From NCBI GenBank assembly GCA_958430865.1, contig CAUDNR010003591.1:1-42010 (forward strand): 42,010 bases of DNA, written 5' to 3'. The notes beneath the pieces were generated by a model, which saw nothing but the letters and a program-made list of their open reading frames with translations, was not told the origin of the DNA and ran no database searches. Source of the DNA: Entrophospora sp. SA101 (taxonomy: Eukaryota > Glomeromycota > Glomeromycetes > Entrophosporales > Entrophosporaceae). The first letter of the stretch is position 1. The number at the start of each line of letters is the position of its first letter. The position numbers and the translations under genes are program-made. This document shows, in pieces, positions 30,641 to 42,010 of this stretch.

Positions 30641-33046
30641 ATGACCTCAAATCTGATTGACCGGGGTCCTGGGTAAGCAAGTCACTTCCCAATTACATTG
30701 TGAGTGGTCAGCAAAACTGACATATACATAGTAGCCATAGATTTTTTTTGTTCAAAAAAAAATTGGCAAGATAAAAAAGACTCGGATAATTAACAAAATC
30801 AAATCAAATTTATCTACCCTTCATTTTTATTCTTAGAAATTTTCGCGTATCCATTGACGAGTCAGTATTTTCGGCTCTTTTGGAATGTGCTTATTCTGAT
30901 CCCAAACATCAGGTCCTTGGTTATCTCGGAGGAAAATGTAGTATTGACAAATTTGACAATAACATGATCACATGTCATGTTAGTCAATTTGTAGCTTCGG
31001 AAAGGTTAATAATTTTTTATTCCCTTATTATTAAATACTTTTCATTTATACATACATTTGTATCTATATTAATGATTATTTATTTATTTAGGTATATTCC
31101 TTCTTTATTGACTGATACGGTGAAAGAGGTTAATCTGGCTTATCAAGAAGCTATCAAAATTTTTAAGATTATGGGGCTGGTATTAGTAGGCTGGTATCGA
31201 AGGTATGATGTTTCCAAATTCCATCGATATTAATATTAATATTATCATTTTCATTATTTTTAATCTTATTGATGATTGTGTGTGGTTTTTCCTATATTTT
31301 AAATAAAAGTAACATCTCAACTATTTCAAATTCGGTTATTACTCAAGCTGATATTACAAAACAACAAGCAATGCAAATACCAGTAACGTCTTAATTTTAT
31401 TTTATCATATCTCAAAGATAGTTTCTATTCTTTTAATTAATGCGTCTAATATATACACACATTATATATAAAGCATCCAAATGCTGCTGGTATTATCATT
31501 TCAATATCCACAACAGGATTTCCCTCACTAGGTCCAAAAGGACAAATATCAGACGGAATGACTAATACGTTTTATGTTTTTAGAACAACTGAAAATACTG
31601 TCATTAGTAACTTTGAAACTATTAATACATCATCACAAGGTACCAAACCTAAAAATGGTAAAATATGGAAAGGAAAAGGCAAGGAATTGCCCAAGGTTAA
31701 CAGGGTAACATTTAGTGTGAACAAACAATTATATACTTGTCCAAGCGTTATGCAACAACTTTGTTGCGCATTGATGGTATGGAAACATTATATTTTTGAA
31801 AAATATTATACAAATACAAATAAGCACATATATATATATTTACATACTTATGACTATGTATAATATATATATATATATATATAAATAATATTTGTAAACA
31901 ACATAGTTACCTATACAATTCTTTATATTTATTCATTTTGAAATATAGACAATTCTTCGTGAATCCAAGCAGGTATATAATGGACAAGTATTGGATTGCG
32001 AGAATAGAATTGGCCAAAAGGTATTTGTTGACTCACAGTATGAATCGTTTCTTATGAATTTTTTGAGGAAATCAGTAGTACAGGTAAGTTTTTAGTGTTT
32101 GGATTATTATTATTACTATTTAAAAAGGCAAATTTTATATATACATATTTATTTATTTATTAGATTGATAGGTCGGTGGATCAAGATTTTAGATCATTGT
32201 CATTTGCAAAATATCATGCTAAAATGTTAATAAGTAAACGTTTGAATGAAACATTGGGAATACTACAACAGAATAAGATTAAAGATGAAAATCAATTAAA
32301 TTTATGGCGACGGAAACTTGAAAAATTAATAGAAAAGGTAAATAAATATATATATATATAATATATCACCTTTAAAAGGCTAACTTTAATAAATGATTGA
32401 AATTTTTTTCCTTTTTTAATATTTCTTTCTTTATTTCTCTATTTTTTGTTGACATAATAATTAGATGGTAATGCAAAGATTAACTAAAAGAGAAAAGGAA
32501 ATGAAAAAAAATAACCCATCAGAATTTGATATAATTAAATGGCTTAACATGAAATCGTCGCTAGTGAGTCAAGATATAATAAATCAGGATACCACAATAA
32601 ATTGTTCTACTACATTAAATGATGTTAATGGTGATGTTGGTAACGATGGTGTTGACAACAACAATGATGACGGCAATGATTTAATGTCTATAGATACAAA
32701 TGGTCCTGATACACTATTGGGGTATAAATTATCAGGACATTTTAAAGAATTTGGTATAACCAAAAACGAATTTGATTTAATGAATGAAAAATCTGGTGTA
32801 TCACAATTACAAAATATAATTCTTTTGGATGATATATCTGAAGATGGAGCTACTACTGCTACTACTACTGCTACATTATTTTTTAATTTAGAAACAAACA
32901 ATGAATCTTCTACAAATAACTTGGCACCCACTACTACATCCGTTGTTAAAGAATCATCGCTATCATCCTCGTCTTCATCAACTTCAACTGCAGCTGCCAT
33001 AGAAAAACGAGTTATAAGAAAAACCAGTATTGAATATATAATGTAA
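30641..33046 (+). CDS. MPN-domain protein lacking the JAMM motif (525 aa, 8 exons)
   Basis: Exons inferred from GT-AG borders and phase: 30641-30672, 30837-31004, 31092-31202, 31310-31382, 31474-31776, 31949-32083, 32164-32337, 32465-33046; they sum to 525 codons plus stop. Residues about 12-200 resemble an MPN/JAB fold: SIDESVFSALLECAYSD, HQVLGYLGG, then IMGLVLVGWYR. In active deubiquitinases the first block has Glu and the WY is followed by HSHP; here Gln36 and RSNI stand there, so it should not bind zinc. Inactive MPN proteins act as scaffolds (Abraxas in BRISC/BRCA1-A, eIF3f/h, Rpn8). Residues about 275-360 are a coiled coil; the C-terminus is Asp/Asn- and Ser-rich. An Abraxas-like role is my best guess. 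The first 11-codon exon is the least certain part. Confidence 0.65.
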
Positions 33047-33954
33047 AGAAATCTTTTATATAAAAAATTAATTGATTTTTTTAAATAAAATAATAATAAT
33101 AGTTCCAAGACGTTTCACACAGATCAATGGTCTATTGACAAACATATGAGGATTTTAGTATTGACATCTGATATATAATATTAAGATTAGAACTTTGTGC
33201 TTTAAGCAAAGTGGAAACCATACTTTTAAAGTTTTCTAATGATTGTCATCACTTGTTATTAGGAGCTCTCTATGTAAATATATATATATTTAAAAATAGT
33301 GTCAGTTTTCACTTCAATCTGATATTATTTTTTTGGATGTTGTTTTAATAAGTGATTGAGAAGATGTGAAATGCCTTTAAACTTTCATATTAATATGGAT
33401 ATCACTTTACGGAAACTGTTAGTTATTAAATTTTAAAAGGAAGAGCAAAAACAGCATATTCAAATTTTTTTTATTGGTTATTGTTTAATTAATTTCATAT
33501 ATAAATACATAAAAAAAAAATATATACAAAAAAGTTTTTAAAAAATGATAAAATAAATAATAAAATAAAAAATAAATTTATTAAAAAAATTTAACGAAAG
33601 ATTTAAACAAGAAGTTGGTGATGGTAATTGTGATATGGTAATGAAGCGATTTAGCAGTAATTAATATAATATATCTACATCTATTCTAACTATATTATAT
33701 ATATCGAGAAAATTAAATGCTAAAAAAGAAAATTGTAAAAATTAAAGGCCATATATATAAAACTGTACAATATTATAAAAAAAAAGAAAAAACATGTATA
33801 ATATATATATATATAACTAATTAGCTTAAAAATTCAATCAATCAATATATCTTATAATTTTCTTTTATTATGTTTAGCATGGTTTTCTTTTAATGAGAGA
33901 GCAATTTATTATTACAACGATAATAATATTACTAGAAGAAAATTTTGTTTTTTT
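33047..33954. other. Convergent 3' intergenic region
   Basis: The 3' ends of the MPN gene and of the bZIP gene face each other here. Very AT-rich with several AT microsatellites (about 33280, 33510, 33805); nothing else seen. Confidence 0.5.
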
Positions 33955-34396
33955 TTAATATCTCAACATTCCAGAACCCGGTGGGCCATGATTAGGCATA
34001 TTTTGAGGAATTTGAACATGTACACCATTTTGTTGAACACTTTGATTTTGCGGTGCTTGCATAGGATTAGGAACCATTCCAACACCGATATTTATTGGAA
34101 CACTGTTTATAGATGGTTGCATCCCACCTATACCAGATGTTATTGTATCTAGTGTCAAGCCTCCACTTGCTTGAGTAATTGGACAATCTTTATGAGCCAA
34201 TAATAATGTTTTTAAATTAAATATTTCCTCACGTAAAGATTGTGCTTGATTCTGTAGATTTTCATTGTCGTTTGTAAGAAACTCCACTTTAGCTTGTAAA
34301 TTTGCAAGCCATTGTTTTTTACGTTGACGACATTTAAGTGCGGCTTTTTCAAATAATAAAAAAATGAGTATACGTGCAATAAATGCAGAGTATAGA

Positions 34397-34463
<67 letters not shown>

Positions 34464-35888
34464 ATATTGATCTATAATACCTTGACGATTTCTTTCCAAA
34501 AAGTTTCTCCTTTTCTCTTCATCAGTCAATTCATTCTTGGTTTTTTGATTACTTTTCTTTGTGGGAGATTGTTCTCCCATAGGAAAGTCATCGGTTTTTC
34601 GTCTACGAGGCACTGATTTATGATGGTTATGACTATTTATTTTATCTTGTGGTGATAATGGCTCTTGATCGAATGATGTTATATTTTTTTGTAATGTGTT
34701 TGTTGTACTTATATCATCATCATCACTATTATTAATAATATTGCTATTGTTATTATTTTGAAGAATAGCGATTGGATTATTTGTATTTGACATATTATTA
34801 TAAGTATCTTTTTCTGATTTTGGAATAATATTAATATCTGAAATTATAGAATTGAAAAAAGCAGCGAAGTAAAAAATAAAATTATTTAATATATTAATTT
34901 GGCTTAAATTTTCTGTTAAATAATATTTTAAATTATTAAAACCTGTTTGATGACCAATTTGATTCGTTATCATGACGTTAGTTGATCCATTTGATAGGTC
35001 AGTAGATTGTGTTGAGGAAATTTTATTATTATCAGCAGTTACTGTTATATTTGGAACTGAATTTATTAATGGTTTTCCTATTGTTTTTGATGTTGCAACA
35101 GTTTTACGATCTGAATCCATTAAAACGCCTTGAGAAGAGAACATATTATTTGCCGCCGATAAATTCAAAGAGGCTGACGAGTTAACAAATGAATTTCCGC
35201 TGACAGCACCAAAAATTGTAGTAGATCTGGTAGATGATTGTTCAGAAAATGAGCCAAAAGGAAGCGGTGTTGTCCCTGTACGGCCATTTGGTAATATTGT
35301 GCTATTGAAAAGAATTGGTTCTTGAGGCCCTTCAAGCATCGAGGGTGATAAAGGACCACTTCTCAAAGACTGAGTCATATTCCAATAATCATTACCAGGC
35401 GACGGACTAGTAAGTTGAGCAACAGAAGGTAAGATTGGTTTTGGTGTGCTTTGGCCTGTGCCTTCACTATGAGATGCAACTCCTGAAAAACTTTGTTCAA
35501 ATGGATTAGGTTCTAAATCGAGTTTTGAACATGCTGCCAAAAATCTTGTGGGTGTTTGCTCAGTAGTTGGTGGTGGTGGATTTGATTTTATAATATTTTT
35601 ATGATTTATTTTTTTGATGATGTTATTTGTATTTTCGTTCTTTGCGGTTAATTTTGATGTATTTTTTTTAGGTGACGGTGATCTAGAAGGTGAATTAGCA
35701 ATATTTTGTGAATCTGATGATTTACTAGATGTCGGAGTGTCCACTTCAGATTCTACTATAATGAATATATATATTATTATATTATTATTATAGAGTAGAA
35801 TGATCACATAATAAATTTTAATAAAACATCTCTAACCTTCACTAGTGACTGATCTATTTGAAGGTGATTGCATTTTATCTTTTATCAT
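33955..35888 (-). CDS. atf1: Atf1/ATF2-type bZIP transcription factor (536 aa, 4 exons)
   Basis: Exons on the minus strand: 35888-35837, 35755-34943, 34837-34481, 34343-33955; total 537 codons. The N-terminus is rich in Ser/Thr-Pro (VDTPTSS, NSPSRSPSPKK), the kind of sites used by stress MAP kinases. Residues about 88-160 match the Aft1 osmotic-stress/HRA regions: FLAACSKLDLEPNPFEQSF, PSVAQLTSPSP and SLRSGPLSPSML. The bZIP lies at about 390-455: EEKRRNFLERNRQ, AALKCRQRKKQWLANLQ and KVEFLTNDNENLQNQAQSL, then LKTLLLAHKDCP, the signature of fission yeast Atf1 and animal ATF2. It should bind ATGACGT/CRE sites in the nucleus downstream of a Sty1/Hog1 pathway. An intron falls inside the basic region (Gln-Ala, codon 408); it is removed to give RNRQAALKC. 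The 105-bp intron at 34838-34942 has no stop. Confidence 0.88.
34398..34465. repeat. (TAAA)n microsatellite in a bZIP intron
   Basis: About 17 TAAA units with one irregularity near 34430, inside the intron 34344-34480 that splits the basic region. Confidence 0.95.
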
Positions 35889-38016
35889 ATGATAATAAGA
35901 ATTAATAATATAGTTAAAGTTCACAAACTTTTGATTTGTGAAAAGCTTTAATGATAAATATTTAATGTATCAACTATCAAATTTTGCTTTTATATAACAC
36001 CTCTCAAGAAACTAAATTATATCTATGATAAAATATGGATAACTTTAGGAAAAAAAATATATAAAATAAAAAAGATTAATAAATAAATATTTGCCTATCT
36101 TTTATAGTACGAATGGATTTATAATATTGGTAAATTTATTATTTACCTGTATAACGTATTTTTTTATTAAATCGTTGAAAAAAATATTCAGTAATTCTGA
36201 ATTGGATATATATATATATTGATTAATTTATTGGCTTACTATTATTGTGGGAAAAATTCTGATGTTTTTTTTAAAAACGGCAAAGAAAATGTGTTGTATT
36301 TAAAGAGTTATTATTATTATTATATATTATTTTATTATTATCAGTTATTTAATAATTTATATTATTAGTAAAAGAAAGAAATAGCCAAAAAAATTTTTGG
36401 TAAGATTAAAAAATGTGTTATTGTGAGAGAGCTTTTTCTTCTTATTAGATATAAAGTCATTTACACTGACAGAAAAACCAGGAAAGTTTGAAAGTCACAA
36501 ATTTGCACAAAAATAATAAATAATAAATATGTATAAAATATAAAAAAATATAGAAAATATAGAAGGTTGAATATTTTTTTCTAAGTTACAATTCCCCAAT
36601 CCAATATTCTTATTATATCGATGTGCAACATAATGTAGTCATTGTACACAAACTATAATTAATTCAAAAAAAAATTTTAAAAAATGTAATGTGGTAATTG
36701 TGATGAGTTCATCCATACGTCATAACAGAACTAGTATTTTCCTAATTTGGATAGGCGTGTAGATTATGTGAGATTTAGTGTGAAGAGATTATTTATGTTG
36801 ATAGATTTTCATGGATGATTGATTATATAATAGTAATATTAAACACAAAATTAAGGATTAATCAATATATATACTATACAATTTTATTATTATTAATGTA
36901 ATCAAATTAATCAATTATAATTAGGACGAGAAAGATATTGTGTAGAGAGAATTAGTTAGCGTGTATAACATAGGAAGAAGAGATATAACTTAAACGTTAC
37001 ATATTTTTAACACACGAGGTAATTTTTTGTTACGTAGTAGTACAAGTAGTTTAGGGTCCACATTTTGTTTATCATTATTATTATTATTATTATAATAAAT
37101 AATCAGAATTCCCAATCTTTCTGAAAATATTACGTGTAACGTTTGATAAAATCCACGCATATGATTTGTTCCCTTTGAAATTTTAATTTATTTCTAAAAT
37201 TGTAAAAAAATACGCACAAAACCCATTATTTTTATATAAAAAACAAATATAACATTTAAATAGTTCCTTAATTTTTGGAGGTAGCACTTTAAATAATTGC
37301 TACCAAGGCATTACATACATATATATGTTAGCTCATATTAAAATTGCTATTGCTTTGAGGAAGTCCTCGGACACATGACATGCATCTATAATATGGTAAT
37401 AAATCATCCGTTTGATCTGAGAGAGAGATTATATGGCTTGTTAGCTTATTCAAATTTTTTATTTTATTTTGAATTTGGTTTTGTTGGTCATACCATAGTT
37501 ATGCGGTTTCTTTTTTAATGGGAAAAATTCATAATAAAATGAGGCTTGTTCTTAATATTAAGATGTTCCCTCTCATTCATTATTATTATAAAATGTTGAT
37601 AAAAACTTTTGTTAAATGTAACTTTTCTCATTAAAATAAAACTATAATAATAAATACGACAATTAATGTATATTCTTGCCCTTCTTCTCTATATAACCGA
37701 ATTTGCCATTCAGCTCAAAAGTAGTATCAATATTATTCGTTTTTTTTTCGGCGCGAAGATACTCGTCTTAAAAAGGAGTGAAGGCAATAACATGATGATA
37801 ATGATAAAATTTTTTTTAAAAAACTATGAAGGTGTTTGAAAATCATTTGTCTGACCATCCAAAGTAGGAAAAATCACATTATTTTGTTCATCTTTGCATT
37901 TTTAAAATTAATTTGCCTTTATCTGTCGGTTTTGTTTGCATTTATTAATTAATTAGTTAATTAATTAATCAAGAAAGTTTATTTAGCTTATTATTCCGCT
38001 TTCATTTATTAAAAAA
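35889..38016. other. Divergent intergenic region between bZIP and dynamitin genes
   Basis: 2.1 kb with no supported gene. It must contain the promoters and 5' leaders of both flanking genes. It has many short TTA/AT microsatellites. One ACGTCAT (36717-36723), the complement of the Atf1 core site ATGACGT, is present about 830 bp upstream of the bZIP start codon. A CT-rich stretch with GGCGCGAAG lies at about 37680-37760, upstream of dynamitin. Confidence 0.5.
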
Positions 38017-40148
38017 ATGTCTCAAAGTAAATATATTAATCTTCCAGATATTGTAAGTTCTCATTTGTGGGTTACTTCCTTTGAACAAATATTTTTTATT
38101 TATTTGCAATGATAGAAGAAGTTTAAACCAATATTTAAGAAATTAATGAATACTATTTAGGACACCCAACCAGATGTTTATGAATCTCCTGATACGCCTG
38201 AAGAAAATGATACTGTAGACGGTGGGGTAAATAATTTATTATTATTGTTATTATAGACTTTGTTGTTGTTTAAAATAAAAAATTTAAAAATTCTGAAATA
38301 TCTTTTTATTAGAATTACCTTGACCTTGAAGAACCAAATGAAAATATTGTCAAAGAAAAAATTTCTGTAGGTGAAGCTGTTGATAAGTTTAAAGACAGTG
38401 TCATTGATGCTTCTGAAACTGGTATATTATATATATATGTGTGTGTGTGTGTGTGTGAATATGAAAAATATCCATCGCTATTTCATTAATTCATGTATAT
38501 ATATATGTTATTTATATTTTAGATTTCTCTGATAGTATAACTCGTCGTAAAAAAAACATGTACAAAGTTTATGTTAAACGTCCTGTTTTAGACACAAATG
38601 AATATGAATACATATCTAAGGAACCAACATTGCGAGAAACCCCTGTACAAAAATTGAGAAGATTGATTTTTGAAGCTCAAGAGCTTGATGAAGAATTGGA
38701 AAAAGATAAGGTAGTAAATAAATAATATAATTAACAATTAATTGATTATACACACATCATTACATGGACCATTGTCACTTAATCATTCTTGCTAACAAAT
38801 ATATATCAATAGAATGATGAATCAAAGCCCAAAAAACCTCTTCACAGTGCCATGGTTGAACAATTATCCAGTTTACAAAAGGATCTTAGTCGATTATCTC
38901 AGAATATAGGCGAACCAGACTCTATAGATGAAAAGGAAGGGACAATAATAAAACAAGCTGAATTGAGTAAAAAATTAATCAACCAATTACAATCTTTCAA
39001 ACACTCAGGTGTTCCCAAGGAAAATGGGATTTCAAAAGATAAAGATACACCAACTGCAACTGAAACTAATGGTCATGATTTAGATAATGCAACTACAAAA
39101 AATGTAGGGATATTTTTTATTTGATGGTGATAATAGTAATATTACTATTAGTGTTATTATTAACTGATTAACTGATTAATTATTATTATCATTACTATGA
39201 ATAAATTAGATGATTACATATGAATTATATTATACACCTGAAACTGCAAGAGTTCATACTTTAGCCAAGACAGTTGAACTTGATGACCGTATTGCTGCTT
39301 TAGAAAAACTTGTTGGTACAGCTCATGGGCAAAATTTTGAGGATCTTGTATGTTCTTAATTAGCTAAATAATAAATAATAAATTTATTTATTAATTCATT
39401 TAATAACACCATCATTATAATGATATATTAATGCAATATAGTCAATATCTATAACAAACACCAATTTAATTGCTGCCATTGATAAACTTGATCAACATAT
39501 GCAATTATTGGCACAACCACGACATTTGGAATCTATTTCCAGGAAAGCCAAGACTTTGGTTGGTGAACTGGAGAAAGTTAATGAATTGAAAAATAAAGAA
39601 CTTTCAAATGGTGGTGTCATTCCATTTGAAACTGAAGAGAAGGTGCTTATTTTATTAATAATTTTAATATATTGGTTGGCTGATTATTAATGAATTAATA
39701 AATTAATTTATATATATATGTGTATATATATACACACACACACACATAAAGATAAACTATCTTTTTACACTCTTGGACAAAGTAGATCCTCTTATGTCAA
39801 TTGCACCAGCATTGGTTAATCGTTTGAAATCTTTACAGCAATTACATCAAGAAGCTTCAGTGTTCAGTGAAACAATTAAAATGTTAACCAGTGAACAAAA
39901 TAAGATCAGTGAAGAATTGAAAAGTTTAGATGGTGTTGCAGAAAAGGTTTGAAGCTTTCTTTGTGTACTTTTTATAATTGGTTTCTAATTGATAATCAAA
40001 TCTAATATATTTATATTTATTTATAATTTAGCTTGAGAAGTCATTTGAAATAAACGATACAGCAATTCAACAAAACATTGATGTTGTTGATTCACGTGTC
40101 ACAGACTTGGCTGGACGATTAGATAAATTGTTGGCCAATTTCAAATAA
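38017..40148 (+). CDS. DCTN2: Dynactin subunit 2 (dynamitin, p50) (446 aa, 9 exons)
   Basis: Exons by GT-AG and phase: 38017-38052, 38161-38226, 38313-38421, 38523-38710, 38813-39103, 39210-39347, 39442-39642, 39752-39946, 40032-40148; sum 447 codons with stop. The N-terminus MSQSKYINLPDI then DTQPDVYESPDTPE matches the dynamitin start (KYADLPGI..EPDVYET). Then EAVDKFKDSVIDASETDFSD, RETPVQKLRRLIFEAQEL and long coiled coils to the C-terminus (VDPLMSIAPALVNRLKSLQQ; VTDLAGRLDKLLANFK). Dynamitin forms the shoulder of dynactin and links the cargo arm to the Arp1 filament, so the complex supports dynein transport of nuclei and vesicles in hyphae. The length is slightly above the usual about 400. 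Exon 7 ends at a GTGCTT donor, unusual after GT. Confidence 0.9.
38437..38456. repeat. (GT)n microsatellite in dynamitin intron 3
   Basis: A run of GT dinucleotides in the intron 38422-38522, following an AT run. A similar (AC)n run lies near 39731-39745 in intron 7. Confidence 0.9.
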
Positions 40149-40461
40149 AAACAAGCTTTGAAAATAAATGACTGATTTTATTATTATTATTATTATTATA
40201 TTAATTATAATTAGTTTTTCAATGAATTATTTTGTAGATTATTATTCTTATTTTGTTATTTATTTATTTATTAAGAATTCAAATCATTTTATTTGTAATT
40301 AATTATAAATTATTCAACAACAGTTTTTCTTCCTGAACAAGTAGTTACATGAGGAAAATTTTGCACCAAGTGTTACTAACTACCAAAATGACCTGGACCT
40401 TTCAAAAAATCCCTCCCAGTAATGCGCAGATCTACGTTACTATTACTGTTGTTAACTTGCT

Positions 40462-41199
40462 GATCCTCGCAAAGTTTCCCACGAGAATATTAACGGAAAT
40501 GCAATGTTGCCTAATATAAAAAAAAAATTTGTGAAAATCGACTTATTGCTATATATTCTTTTTTATTAAAACTTGTTGCAATTATGTAGCTAGCTGCAAA
40601 TAATTGTAGCTAACTACAATGAATATGGAAAAGAAAATTAAAACAATAATATTGTTTGATCATTAAATTGACAAAAATGGAAAATATCAATAAATTATTT
40701 TTCAATGCTTGCCATTAATTGACAAGCATGGAAAAATAGAAATTTTGAAATCTAGATAATATTGTTGTTTAAAATCATCAGGTTATTTGTTGCTGGATGC
40801 TTAGTTTTAAAGATAAATAAAAAAATAAATAAAGCTCAATTTTCTTATCATAAAATTTGGTTCAAAAAGAATCAATTCATTCACAAGAACAAATCAAATT
40901 TCCTAAGAAAATCAACCAACCTTCATATTTTCATTCACAAACACAAAGCAAAATAAATTTAAAAAGATAATCAATTTTTCAAACACAAAGTAAAATTAAA
41001 AGATCAATTAATTTCTCAATTAAATGAATTCAAATGCAATAATACGATTGATGCCATTGATTTGTGGGTAGAATTATATGTAAATTTATTTTTCTTTAAA
41101 TATTTAATAAAGAAATTAACTGTTGGTACAAATAAATTTTTCAAGTAAAAATTCGCGATATCAAACTTCGAATATTCTCGTGGGAAATTTCGCGGGATC
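40462..41199. mobile_element. 738-bp non-autonomous TIR element
   Basis: GATCCTCGCAAAGTTTCCCA at the left and the complement of GATCCCGCGAAATTTCCCAC at the right face each other; the matched ends run about 29 bp to ACGAGAATATT. The interior is AT-rich with no convincing ORF (the 64-codon frame at 40762-40956 is low complexity). No clear target duplication, so the class is unknown. Confidence 0.6.
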
Positions 41200-41279
41200 G
41201 GTAAATTCGTGGAATAAATAAAATATTGATATTGTTACACAAAAAACCAAATAATTGGTTCACAACTTCAGGTTCCAAG

Positions 41280-41345
41280 TAAGGTTGCTCATCAAAACTT
41301 CTTAGCGACTGCCGAAACTTTGCCAAGCCTCTAATAAACAATTAG
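41280..41345. mobile_element. Fragment of the TAAGGTTGC hAT-type MITE family
   Basis: Begins TAAGGTTGCTCATCAAAACT and reaches CTAATAAACAATTAGTG, matching one end and the core of the elements at 7179-7371 and 10217-10419. The other end is missing. Confidence 0.6.
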
Positions 41346-42010
41346 TGGGTATTAAATTTCTGACATCTGAAAATAAGCACTTGCTTGAAGCAGAGATGGT
41401 AGCAACAGATAAGTCTTTGCAACTAAATGAATTCTGACTATCAGTAAATTCAGCTGTGCCATATTGGAGACACCACCGGATTTATGCATTTGCATTATTG
41501 TACTACACAATTTAAAAGATATAAAAAATGGTCATACCTGCTTTCCAGAAAAAAAAATACAAAGATATTTTTATGCCAATTGGACAAAATTATATTGTAT
41601 TGCTTGTAGATCATAAATGAAAGTCAACAATTAATAACCATTTAGAAGGTAATTCTTGTAAAAAAAATAAATTAAAAGTACAAAATTCTAGCATTGAAAA
41701 TACAAAAAATTTATCAAGAGCTTGCACTGGAAATTCTCCTTTAAGCCAATGTATAATTGATTTATGTAGAATTCAAAATGTATCAAAAGAATCATTAATA
41801 CCACCATTTTCTCAAGTATTTGTAAACATGTTAATAGACATCCAGCATACCACTTTTTAAAAAATTCAATGCTTTAATCCAAATTTTACTATGGTTGGCC
41901 CAGTCTAAAGATCTCACATTGCTGCGTCACGCACTCAAATTTCAAAAATTGCAATTTCGTGATTCGTTCAAAAATGCAATAAAATTTTTTAAAAAAGGGT
42001 TACACGTGAT
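41346..42010. other. Degenerate or non-coding right edge
   Basis: Partly open frames on the plus strand (about 41450-41860, for example GHTCFPEKKIQRYFYANW and SRACTGNSPLSQC) look like decayed coding sequence, with stops such as TGA near 41619. I do not recognise a family. The remainder is AT-rich. Confidence 0.35.

Noticed and set aside
32584..33108. 174-residue minus-strand ORF
   Set aside because: It mirrors the Asp/Asn- and Ser-rich last exon of the MPN gene; low-complexity codons leave the complement open.
40762..40956. 64-residue plus-strand ORF
   Set aside because: Low-complexity Lys/Ile/Asn translation of AT-rich DNA inside a non-autonomous element.
1..42010. tRNA or rRNA genes
   Set aside because: I found no convincing tRNA-like cloverleaf or conserved rRNA segment by eye; a covariance-model scan would be decisive.

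Overview
The window looks like nuclear DNA of a fungus, most plausibly an arbuscular mycorrhizal fungus of the Rhizophagus type. It is very AT-rich, genes carry short GT-AG introns, and the mix of F-box/LRR protein, Crinkler/RHS-like P-loop NTPase, Ty3 retrotransposon and hAT DNA transposon relics fits that group. The species is inferred from style, not proven. A run of 10 Ns at 12251-12260 shows this is a scaffold, which matters for the duplicated parts.

Left part (1-20.6 kb): two copies of a replication-type module dominate. Copy 1 (about 1.3-6.7 kb) has an intact 1134-residue fusion of an archaeo-eukaryotic primase (AEP/PrimPol) with a superfamily 3 (D5/DUF5906-like) helicase on the minus strand. 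A small zinc-binding protein is transcribed divergently from a 112-bp shared promoter. Downstream lies a non-coding block with iteron-like TGTCACAAGT repeats flanking a TATA-rich stretch, then CpG-rich tandem arrays. Copy 2 (about 13.7-20.0 kb) repeats this order but its helicase gene has an internal stop and a 754-bp internal tandem duplication; a DUF3846-like gene sits at its far end. A third helicase fragment (12.26-13.58 kb) abuts the N gap. The module resembles the replication genes of large DNA viruses, phages or linear plasmids and is the most novel thing here.

Between the copies is a decayed Ty3-type LTR retrotransposon (about 6.7-12.25 kb). It has been hit by at least five smaller TIR elements, several with exact target-site duplications, one nested in another.

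Middle part (20.6-30.6 kb): a 3.3-kb hAT element with a broken three-intron-scale transposase gene, itself hit by the same 150-bp MITE that broke the Ty3 reverse transcriptase; a frameshifted coiled-coil/P-loop/nuclease gene of the Crinkler-RHS type; a TA-flanked MITE; a DDE-type transposase-like relic with a GQNKNN motif; and an unknown decayed ORF.

Right part (30.6-42 kb): three well-supported cellular genes with introns: an MPN-domain protein that lacks the JAMM metal ligands (525 residues, 8 exons), an Atf1/ATF2-type bZIP stress transcription factor (536 residues, 4 exons, minus strand), and dynactin subunit 2 / dynamitin (446 residues, 9 exons). Their exon lengths add up in frame. After dynamitin come a 738-bp TIR element and a fragment of a hAT-type MITE.
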